From Adhaeribacter rhizoryzae (GTDB taxonomy: Bacteria > Bacteroidota > Bacteroidia > Cytophagales > Hymenobacteraceae), in contig NZ_VWSF01000015.1 of the NCBI RefSeq assembly GCF_008629685.1, forward strand, positions 1-64,000: a stretch of 64,000 bases of DNA. Reading direction: 5' to 3'. The stretch's first letter is position 1. Each line of letters starts with the position of its first letter. The position numbers and the translations under genes are program-made. The notes beneath the pieces were generated by a model that did no database searches, was not told the DNA's origin, and saw only the letters and a program-made list of their open reading frames with translations. Below, piece by piece: positions 18,974-28,591 of this stretch.

Positions 18974-20806
18974 TTATATTTCATCCTTAGTTGAGCAGCC
19001 CGTTACTTTATAAAGGCGGCCATCGGATTTGGTAAAAATATAAAGCTCCTGTTTAGGTCCTAAGCCAAAGCGGAGGTCGGTTTTTTTGCCGCCCATTATT
19101 TCCTTTAAAGTAGTGCGCTTGCCGGCAATTTGCAGATCCATTTCCTGAATGGGTGCTTGCTGCCCCAGCTTAAGTTGGCTATTATCCACGAAAAATACGC
19201 GGCCGCTCACAATATCGCCGAAGATATATTTACCCTTTAAAACCGCAATATTGGGATTGGTGTAAACAAAACCACCCGAAATAGCATTGCCTTCGTCGTG
19301 GTCGAACTGCGCGACCGGGTAAGTATAGTTAAATTTATTATCGTCCGGCGGTAAGGCGTATACCCGGTCCATTTTGCCCCGGTAGTCTAGCAGGAAAGTG
19401 CCTTCCCGGGCTGGCCAGCCATAATCGGCCCCGGCCTGGCCTATATTTAGTTCTTCAATATTATTTAAACCAATATCCGAAATCAGCATTTTACCATCCG
19501 GTGACCAGCTAATGCGGTTGGGGTTGCGGAAACCCCGTACATAAACCTCGCCCAGGGTTTGGGGGTCGTTGTCTTGGGCAAAGGGGTTCTGGGCCGGAAT
19601 ACCATATTTGCCGTTTTCGCTGTTTCTGCCTTTTGGGTCGATGCGCAGCACCGAGCTCCAGATGGTTTTGTTGCTGTTACAAATAAAGTAAGCGCCGCCT
19701 TCGGCCGAACCGCCGTCGCCCACCCCAATGTACAATAAGCCATAATCCGGCGAACCTGGTTTGGCCAAAGGATTAAAAATAATTTCCTGCACCCCATGAA
19801 CTTGGGTCATCATGTCAACCCGCAGCATTTCCCGGCCCGTACCGGCAAAAGTTGCCGCATGGGGGCCGTTCATTTTCCACTCAGTCAGTACCCACTGCAG
19901 GGCTATTTTTAGAGAATCGGCAACAGCAAAATCAGCTGGGGCAGCTTTGGCTTTCTCGGTGTGGGTGGTATAAAACAAACCATTTTTGTAAAACTCCGGG
20001 TGAAAAGCAAAACTCCCGAAGCCGGTGGCCAACCCTGGTTGCGGAATAAAACCCGGACGTTCTTTGGTAATATCCATAAATACGTTCAGCTTTTTACCTT
20101 CTATTTCATAAATCAGCCCCCGCAACTCCTGTATAAAATGCCGGTCTTTTTTACCACCGGTTAATACCCGCATTTTGTTTATGCGGGCCAAAGGTATTTT
20201 CTGGGCCGTAGCCGGTGCGGTTAATACTTCGTCCAGTATTAATTTCAGGTTAGACTTCGGAATTTTAGTTGGTATAGGGTCTTTGATGGCTTCGCCATAT
20301 TGGGTGCTACTTACGGTGAGGGGCGCCGTTTTTTTATGGGTGTTTATGAACGATACTAGGGCCTGGATATCAGCATTGCTTAAGCTTGTAAAAGGCGGCA
20401 TGTATTGGTTATATTCTGCAAAAAGGCGTTTTCCCCGAGCATCCCCACTCGCAATAACCGCCGGGGCATTGCGAATAAAGCTGGTGATCCAGGTATGCGA
20501 AACCTCGGCGGTAACACCCGCCAGGTTAGGGCCGATGCTTTTTTGTTTGAAATTATGGCAAGCGGCGCAGTTGTTCTGGAATAAAGCCTCGCCTTGAGCA
20601 ATAACCTGCGGATTAGAGGCGTACGGACTGGTGGCCTGAACCGAATCTGTAGGCTTTTGTCCCGCAACTTTGGCCTGTTCTACCCCGGATATTGCGGACG
20701 GAGCAGGAGCCGAATTGGTAACCGTAGGAGTTTGTTTGGGAGCACAGCCAGCCAGAAAAAGCAACTGCAGACAGGTTAAAACCAGTAAATAAGGATGTTT
20801 ACCCAT
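18974..20806 (-). CDS. Cytochrome c-PQQ-type aldose/sorbosone dehydrogenase lipoprotein
   Basis: 610 residues. A lipoprotein signal ends in LFLAGC (Cys21) and is followed by a low-complexity linker. One cytochrome c domain (about 65-160) has the haem site CAACH (80-84) and a Met candidate in YMPPFTSLS. A six-bladed beta-propeller of the glucose/sorbosone dehydrogenase family fills about 205-600, with typical GLGSFAFHPEF-like, LLYIGVGDGG, GFRNPNRISWSPDGK and ADYGWPAREG segments. The expected reaction is PQQ-dependent oxidation of aldoses in the periplasm, with electrons passing to the fused haem. PQQ synthesis genes are not in the window. Substrate unknown. Confidence 0.88.
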   Translation of the reverse strand: MGKHPYLLVLTCLQLLFLAGCAPKQTPTVTNSAPAPSAISGVEQAKVAGQKPTDSVQATSPYASNPQVIAQGEALFQNNCAACHNFKQKSIGPNLAGVTAEVSHTWITSFIRNAPAVIASGDARGKRLFAEYNQYMPPFTSLSNADIQALVSFINTHKKTAPLTVSSTQYGEAIKDPIPTKIPKSNLKLILDEVLTAPATAQKIPLARINKMRVLTGGKKDRHFIQELRGLIYEIEGKKLNVFMDITKERPGFIPQPGLATGFGSFAFHPEFYKNGLFYTTHTEKAKAAPADFAVADSLKIALQWVLTEWKMNGPHAATFAGTGREMLRVDMMTQVHGVQEIIFNPLAKPGSPDYGLLYIGVGDGGSAEGGAYFICNSNKTIWSSVLRIDPKGRNSENGKYGIPAQNPFAQDNDPQTLGEVYVRGFRNPNRISWSPDGKMLISDIGLNNIEELNIGQAGADYGWPAREGTFLLDYRGKMDRVYALPPDDNKFNYTYPVAQFDHDEGNAISGGFVYTNPNIAVLKGKYIFGDIVSGRVFFVDNSQLKLGQQAPIQEMDLQIAGKRTTLKEIMGGKKTDLRFGLGPKQELYIFTKSDGRLYKVTGCSTKDEI

Positions 20807-21168
20807 TGTTAATGGTATTTGTGGTGGTGCTTAATTAGTGTCTGGAAACGTCTATTACTTAAAAAAATAGCCTTTTAACTTACAGGCAGCATGGGTTGGT
20901 ACTTAAGTAAACCTTTGCGGAATATTTTTCGGTGAACCAATCTCTTAAGGTCTTTTACTATTTTCGCATACCCTGTGTAAACCCAAAATAAATATTAAAA
21001 TTCAGATTACCTACTAATACCAACTTACGGGTTGTTTTCCTGTTTCATCCAGGGATAATCTTGTCCTCTTTTCAATATTTTATTCTACGGACAAAAAAGT
21101 AATAGCTAAGTTGGTATAAAAGGAAGCTGACAATAGCATCAGTTTAAATTGCAAAGTTAAATTCCTAA
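20807..21168. other. Intergenic region, about 360 bases
   Basis: Upstream of the aldose dehydrogenase. It holds an 11-bp inverted pair ATACCAACTTA (21017-21027) and TAAGTTGGTAT (21107-21117), 79 bases apart, of unknown meaning, and no gene. Confidence 0.4.
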
Positions 21169-21390
21169 CAGCCCCGATGGGGCGTAATATCTTAGCGATG
21201 GGTGCAGCCCATCGTCATTAAGACCACCCTACGGCTTAGCCCTGAAAGGCGAAGTACTAGCTCGAAGTACAGTGCAGGACGCAATTTATAACTAGAATAT
21301 TACGCACTTTCAGGGCTTGGAACCTTTAAGAGTTAGCTTGGCACAGGGCTGCACCCCGTGTTAGGATATTTCGCCCCTTTGAGGCTTGGA
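21169..21390. repeat. Multi-hairpin REP-like repeat, copy 2
   Basis: Same module order as copy 1 at 18755-18953: GCCCCGATGGGGCG, CGATGGG-TGCAG-CCCATCG, AGCCCTGAAAGGCG paired with CGCACTTTCAGGGCTT, GGCACAGGG-CTGCA-CCCCGTG and TTTCGCCCC. It is more diverged than copy 1, with a different central spacer (21255-21302). Confidence 0.75.
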
Positions 21391-21456
21391 TCTGGTTTAG
21401 CGTTTTTACAGTTATCAAGCCCTTGTCTTTACTTTACGATTGGGTTTGTCTTTGCT

Positions 21457-22602
21457 TTATAGTTTAGTTTGGGCGTTTACTTTTATATTCTTGAGTTCGG
21501 CCCCATCGCGAATTTCGTCGGTAGCAACGGCCACTAGTTTATCGCCGGGGTTTAATTTGCCGTATATTTCTACTTTGTCATCAGCTTGGCGGCCTTTTTG
21601 TACTTCTACCCACTCGGCTTTGTTATTGGCTACTTTCACCACAAAAACCTTTTCGGTAGAAGCCACTACCGCGCTGGCTGGTACCACAAAAGTGCTGTCT
21701 TTGGCCGGGAGCGGTATATTTACCTCTGCATACATCCCTGGCAACAATTTATGGTCCGGATTCGCGACGTCCATTTCCAGGCGTTCGGCCCGCAATCGCG
21801 TATCCAAGGCACCGGCCATGCGCTTCACGACGGCTTTAAATTCCTGGTTGGGTACCGATTTAACCGTAAAGCTGATGGCGTGCTGGTGGTTTAATAAGCC
21901 CGTGTACATTTCCGGTACCGATACCACCAAACGCAATTTCTTCTGCTCCTGTAACTCCAGCAACGGCAGCTCTGAGCCTTTGCCCGACGGCCCCACATAA
22001 GCGCCCGGACTCACATTTCGGGAGGTAATTACACCATTAAAAGGTGCCCGGATTTCGAGGTAATTGCGGGTAGCCACCACCGCCCGGTAAGCCGCTTTGG
22101 CGGCTTCTAAATTGGCCCTATCCGAATTTTGTTTCGCCAGGGCCTGGTCTAAATCATTGGGTGAAATGGTGCCTGGCGTTTTGCTGGTTTCGTACAGGCG
22201 GTTATAATGGGCTCTGCTGGCGGTATACAGCGCTTCTTGCGATTTTAACCGCGATTGGGTTTCGGCCAAACGGGAATTTAGTTCGGGCGCTTCCAGGCTT
22301 GCCAATATTTGCCCAGCCTTTACTTCCGAGCCAATATCCACGTATAATTTCCGGACGTAGCTGTTTTCTTTCGCGTACAAATCTACTTCCTGGTAAGGTA
22401 ATAATTCGCCGGGAATCTGTAGCGACGAAGATAATTTGCCTTTCTGTAGGGTTATTACTTCCACTTCGGGCTCAGTTACCTGCACCTGCTGCTCCGATTT
22501 AGAATCGGCGGTATGGCAAGCCGACGAACTATGCAGAAGCAAAAAACTACCGGCTACAACCAACTTACCTCCGTGCCGGGTATATTTTATTAAATTCTTC
22601 AT
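21457..22602 (-). CDS. RND efflux periplasmic adaptor (membrane fusion protein)
   Basis: 381 residues, with a lipoprotein-like signal ending near HSSSAC (Cys29). It has the usual adaptor plan: a barrel-sandwich half-motif KENSYVRKLYVDIGSEVKAG, a coiled-coil hairpin (about 105-170, rich in Ala/Leu/Glu/Arg), the second lipoyl half RAPFNGVITSRNVSPGAYV, a beta-barrel (about 225-300) and a membrane-proximal domain. It bridges the inner-membrane pump and the TolC channel. It is the last gene of a three-gene operon, starting 4 bases after the pump stop codon. The exported compound cannot be predicted. Confidence 0.93.
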   Translation of the reverse strand: MKNLIKYTRHGGKLVVAGSFLLLHSSSACHTADSKSEQQVQVTEPEVEVITLQKGKLSSSLQIPGELLPYQEVDLYAKENSYVRKLYVDIGSEVKAGQILASLEAPELNSRLAETQSRLKSQEALYTASRAHYNRLYETSKTPGTISPNDLDQALAKQNSDRANLEAAKAAYRAVVATRNYLEIRAPFNGVITSRNVSPGAYVGPSGKGSELPLLELQEQKKLRLVVSVPEMYTGLLNHQHAISFTVKSVPNQEFKAVVKRMAGALDTRLRAERLEMDVANPDHKLLPGMYAEVNIPLPAKDSTFVVPASAVVASTEKVFVVKVANNKAEWVEVQKGRQADDKVEIYGKLNPGDKLVAVATDEIRDGAELKNIKVNAQTKL

Positions 22603-22606
22603 CTTA

Positions 22607-25600
22607 CTACGCTGGAATATAATATTTACTTTCTTGGTCGGTGGGGTCTAACGACACCGATTGGGTGGTGGCTTTACCTTGTACCCAGGCAAAAGCCAAG
22701 GGCAAAATCAGGAGCGCCGCAAATGTAGAAGCCACCAGGCCACCTATTACTGCCCGCCCCAACGGAGCCGTTTGTTCCCCGGCTTCGCCTAAACCGGCCG
22801 CCATCGGAATCATCCCGGCAATCATGGCCAAACTGGTCATTAAGATAGGTCGTAACCGGATACCGGCGGCTTCGCGTGCCGCTGCAACCGCATTACCGCT
22901 CTGGAGGCGCAATTGCTCGGCATTGGTGATGAGTAATACCGCATTCGATACCGACACCCCTACCGACATAATCATGCCCATGTAGGATTGCAGGTTTAAA
23001 GTAGAGCCGGTTAAAAGCAGCAAAGCCAAAGAACCCAATAATACCGCCGGCACCGTCGACAGCACCACCAGCGATACTTTAAAAGATTGAAAATTAGCCG
23101 CCAGCATCAAAAATATTACCACAATGGCTACCAATAAACCGGATTGCAAACTATCGAGGGTTTCGTTCAGGGTCTGGCTTAAGCCTTTCGATTCGATGGT
23201 TAAGCCGCGGGGCAATTCGCCCAGCGAGGCAATAGCCGCATCTACATCGGTGGAAGCGGTACCTAAGTCGGTTTGGTTTAAATTAGCGGTTACCGAAATC
23301 ACCGGTATGGCTCCCAGGTTGTCGTTTTCGCCGTAGGCAGTAGCGGGTTCTATGTCGGCTACATCGCTTAATACAGGGCGGGCGCGGTTCGCCATTAAGG
23401 GAATTTCGCGAAGGTCGTTAATGCTGGCCATGTTGTATTCCGGTACCGAAACCTGTACGCTGTAGGTTTGGTTCGCTTTTTCATCAATCCAAACGTTTTT
23501 CTCAGTAAACCTGGACGAAGAGGTAGACGCCACCAGCGAACGCGAAATATCCGAAATACTTAATCCTAATTGTGAAGCCCGCGCCCGATCGATATTAATA
23601 TTAATGGTAGGATACCGGATTGCTTGCCCAATTTGTACGTCGCGCAAGTAGGCAATTTCCTTTAATTTCCGGGTAATTTTATGGGCATATTCTTCGTTCT
23701 GCTTTTTGTTTTTACCCGAGACTTTCACCTCAATGGGCGTCGGAGAACCCTGGCTTAATATTTTATCGGTGAGTTCTATGGGTTCAAAAGAAAGCTGCAA
23801 ATCGGGCATAGCGGCTTTAATTTCCCGCCGGAACTTATCTTTCAGTTCGTCCATGTCCACGTGGTAACCTTCGCTCAGGTTTACCTGCAACACGGCTTCC
23901 TGGGGGCCGCTCATAAACAAATAAATGGGGCTGGTAGAATATTGCCCTGGGTGCTGGCCCACAAAAGCCGAAGTAATTTCAATATTTTTTTTGCCCACCA
24001 TATCTTCAAGCACCCGTAAGGTTTTTACCAAACGGGCTTCGGTGCGTTCAATCCTGGTACCGTCCGGAGCCCGCAACCGCACCTGAAACTGGCCACTGTT
24101 TACCTTGGGCAATACATCGCGGCCAATACCCGCCAGCATCAAGCCGGTTATAAAAAGAGCCACCAAAATATAAATACTTACCACTGCCTTGCGGGCCGGC
24201 AGCATTTTGTCAATCCAGGTCAGGAAACGTAACTGGAAACGCTCGAAACGTCCTGGTTTCTTTTGTTCAGCGTGCGCATCGGCCGGGTGATGTTCTTTCA
24301 TCAGCCAGTTCGCCATAATCGGCACAAAGGTTTGGGCGAGTAAATAGGAGGTTACCATCGAAAAACCTATGGCCAGCGACAAGGGCAAAAACAACGCGCC
24401 CGGTATGCCTTTCATGGTTAAAGCCGGGGCAAATACCGCCAGAATACAAAACAAGATTAATAACTTCGGAAAGGCAATTTCCTGACAGGCATCCCAGATA
24501 GCTAAAGCTTTGGTCTTGCCCATAGCCAGATGCTGGTGAATATTTTCAATCGTAACCGTCGATTCATCTACCAGAATACCAATGGCCAGCGACAAACCAC
24601 TTAAGGTCATGATATTAATGGTTTGGTTAAACAGGTGCAGAAATAATACTCCCGAAATAATAGAAGTAGGGATGGTTAAGATTACAATTAAAGCCCCGCG
24701 GCGGTCGCCGAGAAAAAGCAACACCATTAACCCGGTTAATATTGCGCCAATGGCCCCTTCGGTAATTAAGCTTTTCACCGAATTAATCACGTAAACCGAC
24801 TGGTCGAACTCGTAAGAAAGTTTCACGTCGGGCGGTAACATGCTCTGGAAACGGGGCAACGCCTTTTTTAAATTTTTAACGACCTCCCAGGTAGAGGCAT
24901 TCGCAGATTTGGTAATGGCCAGGTAAACCGACCGTTTGCCGTTAACCAGTGCGTAACCACTCGTAACGTCGGCGGCATCTTCTACTTTAGCCACATCGCG
25001 CAAAAACACGTTGTGAATAGCCCCTTTGTACAAAGGAATATTTTCGAAGTCTTTCAGGTTTTTAATGGAGGTGTTGGTTGGGGTAATATAATTAAAATCG
25101 CCAATGCGCACGTTGCCCGAAGGCGAGGTTTGGTTATAATCCCGAAGGGCCAATACCACCTGATCGGGCGTGAGATTATGGGCACGCAATAACTGTGGGT
25201 CTACTTTAATCACAATAGATCGCACATTACCCCCAAAGGGTGGCGGCGTAACCAAGCCTGGAATAGAAGTAAACGAGGAGCGCAAGTAGGTGTTGGCCAT
25301 ATCCTGCAACTCGTTATTCGAGCGGATAGGACTGCTTAGTACCAACTGCCCCACGGGCAGCGTAGAAGCATCGAAGCGCATGATAAACGGCGGCTGGGAC
25401 CCTTGCGGAAAGAGTGCCTGTCCCCGGTTAGTGAAAGCTGTTACTTCGGCGGCAGCCTGCGCCATGTTGGTGCCTTCGTAGAAGGTTAATTTCATGAGCG
25501 TTAAGCCCTGAATATTGCGGGTTTCAATGCTTTTTACCCCAGCCACGTACAGCATCAGGTTTACGTATTGCTTCCCGAAATAAGCTTCCATCTGGGCCGG

Positions 25601-25765
25601 GGCGTACCCGCCGTACGGGTGCGAAATATAAATTACCGGCAGGTTCAGGTCGGGGAAAATATCGATTTTAATAGTGCGGATAGCGTTAATCCCAAAGAAA
25701 AATAAACCAGCTACCAGCACCATAATGGTGATGGGTTTCCGCAGCGCTCCTCTTATTAAATCCAT
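22607..25765 (-). CDS. RND-family efflux pump, inner-membrane permease
   Basis: 1052 residues, full length for an AcrB/HAE1-type pump. Twelve helices are arranged as one N-terminal helix, a periplasmic domain, six helices, a second periplasmic domain and five helices. Helix 4 reads LSLAIGILVDESTVTIENI; the Asp-Glu pair stands where AcrB has the proton-relay Asp-Asp. The N-terminus (LRKPITIMVLVAGLFFFGI) and PHGGY-like loop GGYAPAQMEAYFGKQ are typical. It exports drugs or metabolites with proton motive force. It lies in order tolC-pump-adaptor, which is common in Bacteroidota. Confidence 0.95.
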   Translation of the reverse strand: MDLIRGALRKPITIMVLVAGLFFFGINAIRTIKIDIFPDLNLPVIYISHPYGGYAPAQMEAYFGKQYVNLMLYVAGVKSIETRNIQGLTLMKLTFYEGTNMAQAAAEVTAFTNRGQALFPQGSQPPFIMRFDASTLPVGQLVLSSPIRSNNELQDMANTYLRSSFTSIPGLVTPPPFGGNVRSIVIKVDPQLLRAHNLTPDQVVLALRDYNQTSPSGNVRIGDFNYITPTNTSIKNLKDFENIPLYKGAIHNVFLRDVAKVEDAADVTSGYALVNGKRSVYLAITKSANASTWEVVKNLKKALPRFQSMLPPDVKLSYEFDQSVYVINSVKSLITEGAIGAILTGLMVLLFLGDRRGALIVILTIPTSIISGVLFLHLFNQTINIMTLSGLSLAIGILVDESTVTIENIHQHLAMGKTKALAIWDACQEIAFPKLLILFCILAVFAPALTMKGIPGALFLPLSLAIGFSMVTSYLLAQTFVPIMANWLMKEHHPADAHAEQKKPGRFERFQLRFLTWIDKMLPARKAVVSIYILVALFITGLMLAGIGRDVLPKVNSGQFQVRLRAPDGTRIERTEARLVKTLRVLEDMVGKKNIEITSAFVGQHPGQYSTSPIYLFMSGPQEAVLQVNLSEGYHVDMDELKDKFRREIKAAMPDLQLSFEPIELTDKILSQGSPTPIEVKVSGKNKKQNEEYAHKITRKLKEIAYLRDVQIGQAIRYPTININIDRARASQLGLSISDISRSLVASTSSSRFTEKNVWIDEKANQTYSVQVSVPEYNMASINDLREIPLMANRARPVLSDVADIEPATAYGENDNLGAIPVISVTANLNQTDLGTASTDVDAAIASLGELPRGLTIESKGLSQTLNETLDSLQSGLLVAIVVIFLMLAANFQSFKVSLVVLSTVPAVLLGSLALLLLTGSTLNLQSYMGMIMSVGVSVSNAVLLITNAEQLRLQSGNAVAAAREAAGIRLRPILMTSLAMIAGMIPMAAGLGEAGEQTAPLGRAVIGGLVASTFAALLILPLAFAWVQGKATTQSVSLDPTDQESKYYIPA

Positions 25766-25773
25766 TTAAAAAA

Positions 25774-25801
25774 GTAGTAAGTTTTAAGTAGTAAGTTTTA
25801 A
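25774..25801. repeat. Two tandem 14-mers between outer-membrane and pump genes
   Basis: GTAGTAAGTTTTAA occurs twice in direct succession in the 70-base gap of the efflux operon. It is probably neutral slippage sequence. Confidence 0.7.
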
Positions 25802-25835
25802 GTTTCCGGAGGACTAATTCTGATTATCTGGTGGC

Positions 25836-27239
25836 TTAAAACTCGTTGGTAAATAAGGAAATATCGCCGGCGGCAGCCGCTTTAAACAACAAGGCTTGCC
25901 ACACGTTGCTGTGGGCAATATCGCGGTCAATTTCGGCCCGGTTCAGGGTATAAAGCGCCTGGGTAATATCTACGATAGTAGCCAGGCCATTCCGGTATAA
26001 AGCATTTTTTTGGGTGTAAGCATTCGAAGCTGCCTGAATCTGATTTGGCGCTTCGCGGTAATTACTCAGGGCATTTTGAATTTTTGTTTCGGCTAAAGAT
26101 AGTTGGGCGGTAAGCTGCTGGTTTACCAAATTGTATTCATTTTGCAGGCCTCGCGAGGTATATTGCTGGGCTTGTACCTGCTGCTGCACCCGCAAATTAT
26201 CGGTTAAGTTCCAGACCATGCCCACCCCAAACAAGTAATTGCCCCGGGTAGGCGTAATGCCCTGCCGGAAACTTTTGGTATAAGCCTCCGGATTAATATT
26301 ATAATCGTGGCTAAAACCCGAGCCCCGGGCTTGTAACACGCTGAATACCGAAAAAGTGGGATAGTTAAAGGTCCGGAAATATTTCTCACGTTGCCGGCTT
26401 AGGTTCAGGCGCTGGCGGTAAAAACTTAACACCGGGTGATTGTCGGCGGGGTTGGTGGTTGCCGCCGCAAAAGCTACCGGCACGCGGGTAAAGAACAGGC
26501 TATCCAGCACAAAAGGTTGCGGCGCTACGCCCAATAATTGCGCCAGTTGATTGGCTTGTTCCTGTTCAGTATCTACCGCGCGGGTCAGGGCAATTTTGGC
26601 GTTCGATACTTCGGCAATGGCCAGCGAGGAATCTACACCGGGGTTTAAGCCGTTTTTGGCCCGGGCCACCACCACCCGCTTCAGGGCCACTGCCCGTTCC
26701 AAGTTTCGTTCCTGCGAGCGAGTGAGCCGTTGCGCAGCCTGTAAATTTAAATAAGCCCCGGCTACCCGCACCTGGTGCTGAAATTGTTCCTGTACTAGGT
26801 CAGCTTGGTCCTGGTTATTCACCGCTTTAGCAACTTGTATTTTTTCGCGGGCCTGGCCAAATGAGAAAAAATCCCAGTTTACATTCGCGAGGTACAGCGC
26901 ACCAAAAGCAGCGTTCCAGTTCTGGGTTTCCATGGCCGGCCCCGACGAAGAAGAATTCAACCCCCGGAACCCGTAAAAAGCACCGTTTTGCCCGTTAATG
27001 GTGCCGTAATCATGCTGTCCCGAAACGCTGAAATTCGGAAGATAATCGCGCTGGCTCTGCCGGACCGCCGCCTGTGATGCCTGGGTATAATTGGCTTTGG
27101 CTTTTAGGGTACCATAGTTAGTTAAGGCCGTTTGTAAGGCCTCAGTCATGGTTAAAACCTGATTTTGCCCTTGGGCAAAGTAAGCCAACAATATAAATAT
27201 AAAGGTAAGGCTACTGCGAATACTTAATCTCTTGAACAT
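25836..27239 (-). CDS. TolC-family outer-membrane efflux protein
   Basis: 467 residues with a clear signal peptide (LTFIFILLAYFAQGQ). It shows the internal duplication typical of TolC proteins: two long helical regions (about 35-230 and 270-460), each with alanine/glutamine-rich heptads, for example LNLQAAQRLTRSQERNLERA and LSLAETKIQNALSNYREAP. It forms the outer-membrane channel and periplasmic tunnel for the pump and adaptor encoded downstream. It is the first gene of the operon, so the promoter should lie within 27240-27590. Confidence 0.92.
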   Translation of the reverse strand: MFKRLSIRSSLTFIFILLAYFAQGQNQVLTMTEALQTALTNYGTLKAKANYTQASQAAVRQSQRDYLPNFSVSGQHDYGTINGQNGAFYGFRGLNSSSSGPAMETQNWNAAFGALYLANVNWDFFSFGQAREKIQVAKAVNNQDQADLVQEQFQHQVRVAGAYLNLQAAQRLTRSQERNLERAVALKRVVVARAKNGLNPGVDSSLAIAEVSNAKIALTRAVDTEQEQANQLAQLLGVAPQPFVLDSLFFTRVPVAFAAATTNPADNHPVLSFYRQRLNLSRQREKYFRTFNYPTFSVFSVLQARGSGFSHDYNINPEAYTKSFRQGITPTRGNYLFGVGMVWNLTDNLRVQQQVQAQQYTSRGLQNEYNLVNQQLTAQLSLAETKIQNALSNYREAPNQIQAASNAYTQKNALYRNGLATIVDITQALYTLNRAEIDRDIAHSNVWQALLFKAAAAGDISLFTNEF

Positions 27240-27590
27240 GCAGGATAATATCAGCTTCAGAGATAAAATACAGAATACCCCGGCTGAATATTAAAAATTT
27301 AGCCCTAACGTGTAATCTTTAATAATTTTATCTCAATAGGCCTAAATTATTTAATCCAAAAGAATAAATCTACATGCAAGCCTGAAAATTTAACTAATTA
27401 TTTCTGCGGCGTGAGTTTGTATTAAATAAACCTGGAAGTTAACGCGCTTTTGGACCTGAGGTGCACTCGTAAATCATTATTAGAAAAAGAAATATAATAC
27501 TGATTTCATCCCGGAGAAAGCTTCGGTTTAACTTCATTCTCAATCGATGAAATAAGAGGATAACAGCAAATTATTTAGAACCGACTAGAT
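27240..27590. other. Intergenic region, 351 bases
   Basis: Expected to carry the efflux-operon promoter. A TATCTCTG resembling the -7 consensus with one mismatch lies on the minus strand near 27260-27270. No gene or hairpin of note is seen. Confidence 0.4.
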
Positions 27591-28394
27591 TTATTCGGTA
27601 CAGGCATATTCCCGCAAGATTTCCAGCGTATTGGTGTCGGATTGCCGAATTTGTTTTGTAGGCAGACCTCTCGCGTTGTATTGGTAGGTGTAAGTATAAT
27701 TCTTTGTTAAACCTGAAAGGTGATACGTTTCTTTCTCAGTGGCAATATTATTTCGGGAAATTGTTTCGGCCCCAATGCCCAGGTAAGTAGCGTTCAGGTA
27801 AGGATTATTTTGGTTGTCGTAGGTATATTCCGTGGTTAAGTCGTTAAGTTTAGAAGTGCCATTTACAACAAACTCTTGAACCTTGCTGATATTCTGTTTA
27901 GCATCATAAGTATATTCAGCCACGCGATAATCTGTAGCAGGGTCGTCTGGATTTAAAGATTTTACCTGCTCTATTTTATTAGTGCCGGAATAAATTAAAA
28001 TTTTATCATACTCGTGCTTAAAGCTATTACCGGCTGATTTGGTATAAAAAGCTATTTTTTCGAGCAGGTTTTTGTTGTTATAAGTAAAAGCAAAATAGCT
28101 GAATAAGGTACCATCCGATAATTTAAAACTTTCTTTAATAACCCGGTTGGCGGCGTCGTAGTCGTATTCTTTATAATAATTTTCGTTGCTAACCGCATCT
28201 TTAGCATGATTGGCTTTTTTCAGCCGCTTTTGATTGTCGTATTCGTAAGTAATGGCATCGGTGCCGGCAAACGTTATGTTGGTAAGCAGGCAGATATTTA
28301 AATCTTTATCGGGTTTTACTACGTCCTCATCGTTTTTGCAGGCAATCGCAAATAATAAACAAAGTAAAACGGCACTCAAGTTAAAATTTTTCAT
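27591..28394 (-). CDS. Lipoprotein with YD/RHS-like repeats
   Basis: 267 residues from the ATG at 28394. A frame extends 22 codons upstream, but only this start puts a lipoprotein signal (LLCLLFAIAC, Cys19) at the N-terminus. Residues about 45-265 form successive YD-type beta repeats: YEYDNQKRLKKA, YKEYDYDAANRVIKES, FTYNNKNLLEKI, YTYDAKQNISKVQEF, YQYNARGLPTKQI. Such short-repeat lipoproteins are common and uncharacterised on Bacteroidota cell surfaces. No toxin or secretion domain is attached, so an RHS toxin role is unlikely. Confidence 0.7.
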   Translation of the reverse strand: MKNFNLSAVLLCLLFAIACKNDEDVVKPDKDLNICLLTNITFAGTDAITYEYDNQKRLKKANHAKDAVSNENYYKEYDYDAANRVIKESFKLSDGTLFSYFAFTYNNKNLLEKIAFYTKSAGNSFKHEYDKILIYSGTNKIEQVKSLNPDDPATDYRVAEYTYDAKQNISKVQEFVVNGTSKLNDLTTEYTYDNQNNPYLNATYLGIGAETISRNNIATEKETYHLSGLTKNYTYTYQYNARGLPTKQIRQSDTNTLEILREYACTE

Positions 28395-28591
28395 AGTGTT
28401 TTCAGGGGTAATATTTAGGTCTGTGTGTGAATGATTCCGGTAATAGCTCATTGGTTGCAAGTGGGTTAAATAAATTATTAAAATCAGCCAGTTGCTATTC
28501 CGAAACCGGTAAGTAACTAAAACCCGGAAGCCTACGTGTTACAGAATTAAGGAATATTCTGCTATACTTAAAACCTTCTGTTTATCTGTTT

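Noticed and set aside
18755-21390. CRISPR array
   Set aside because: The repeated units are palindromic modules with no regular direct repeats or spacers, and no cas genes are present.
28395-28460. 22-codon extension of the YD-repeat lipoprotein
   Set aside because: It would bury the lipoprotein signal; the start at 28394 places the lipobox correctly.
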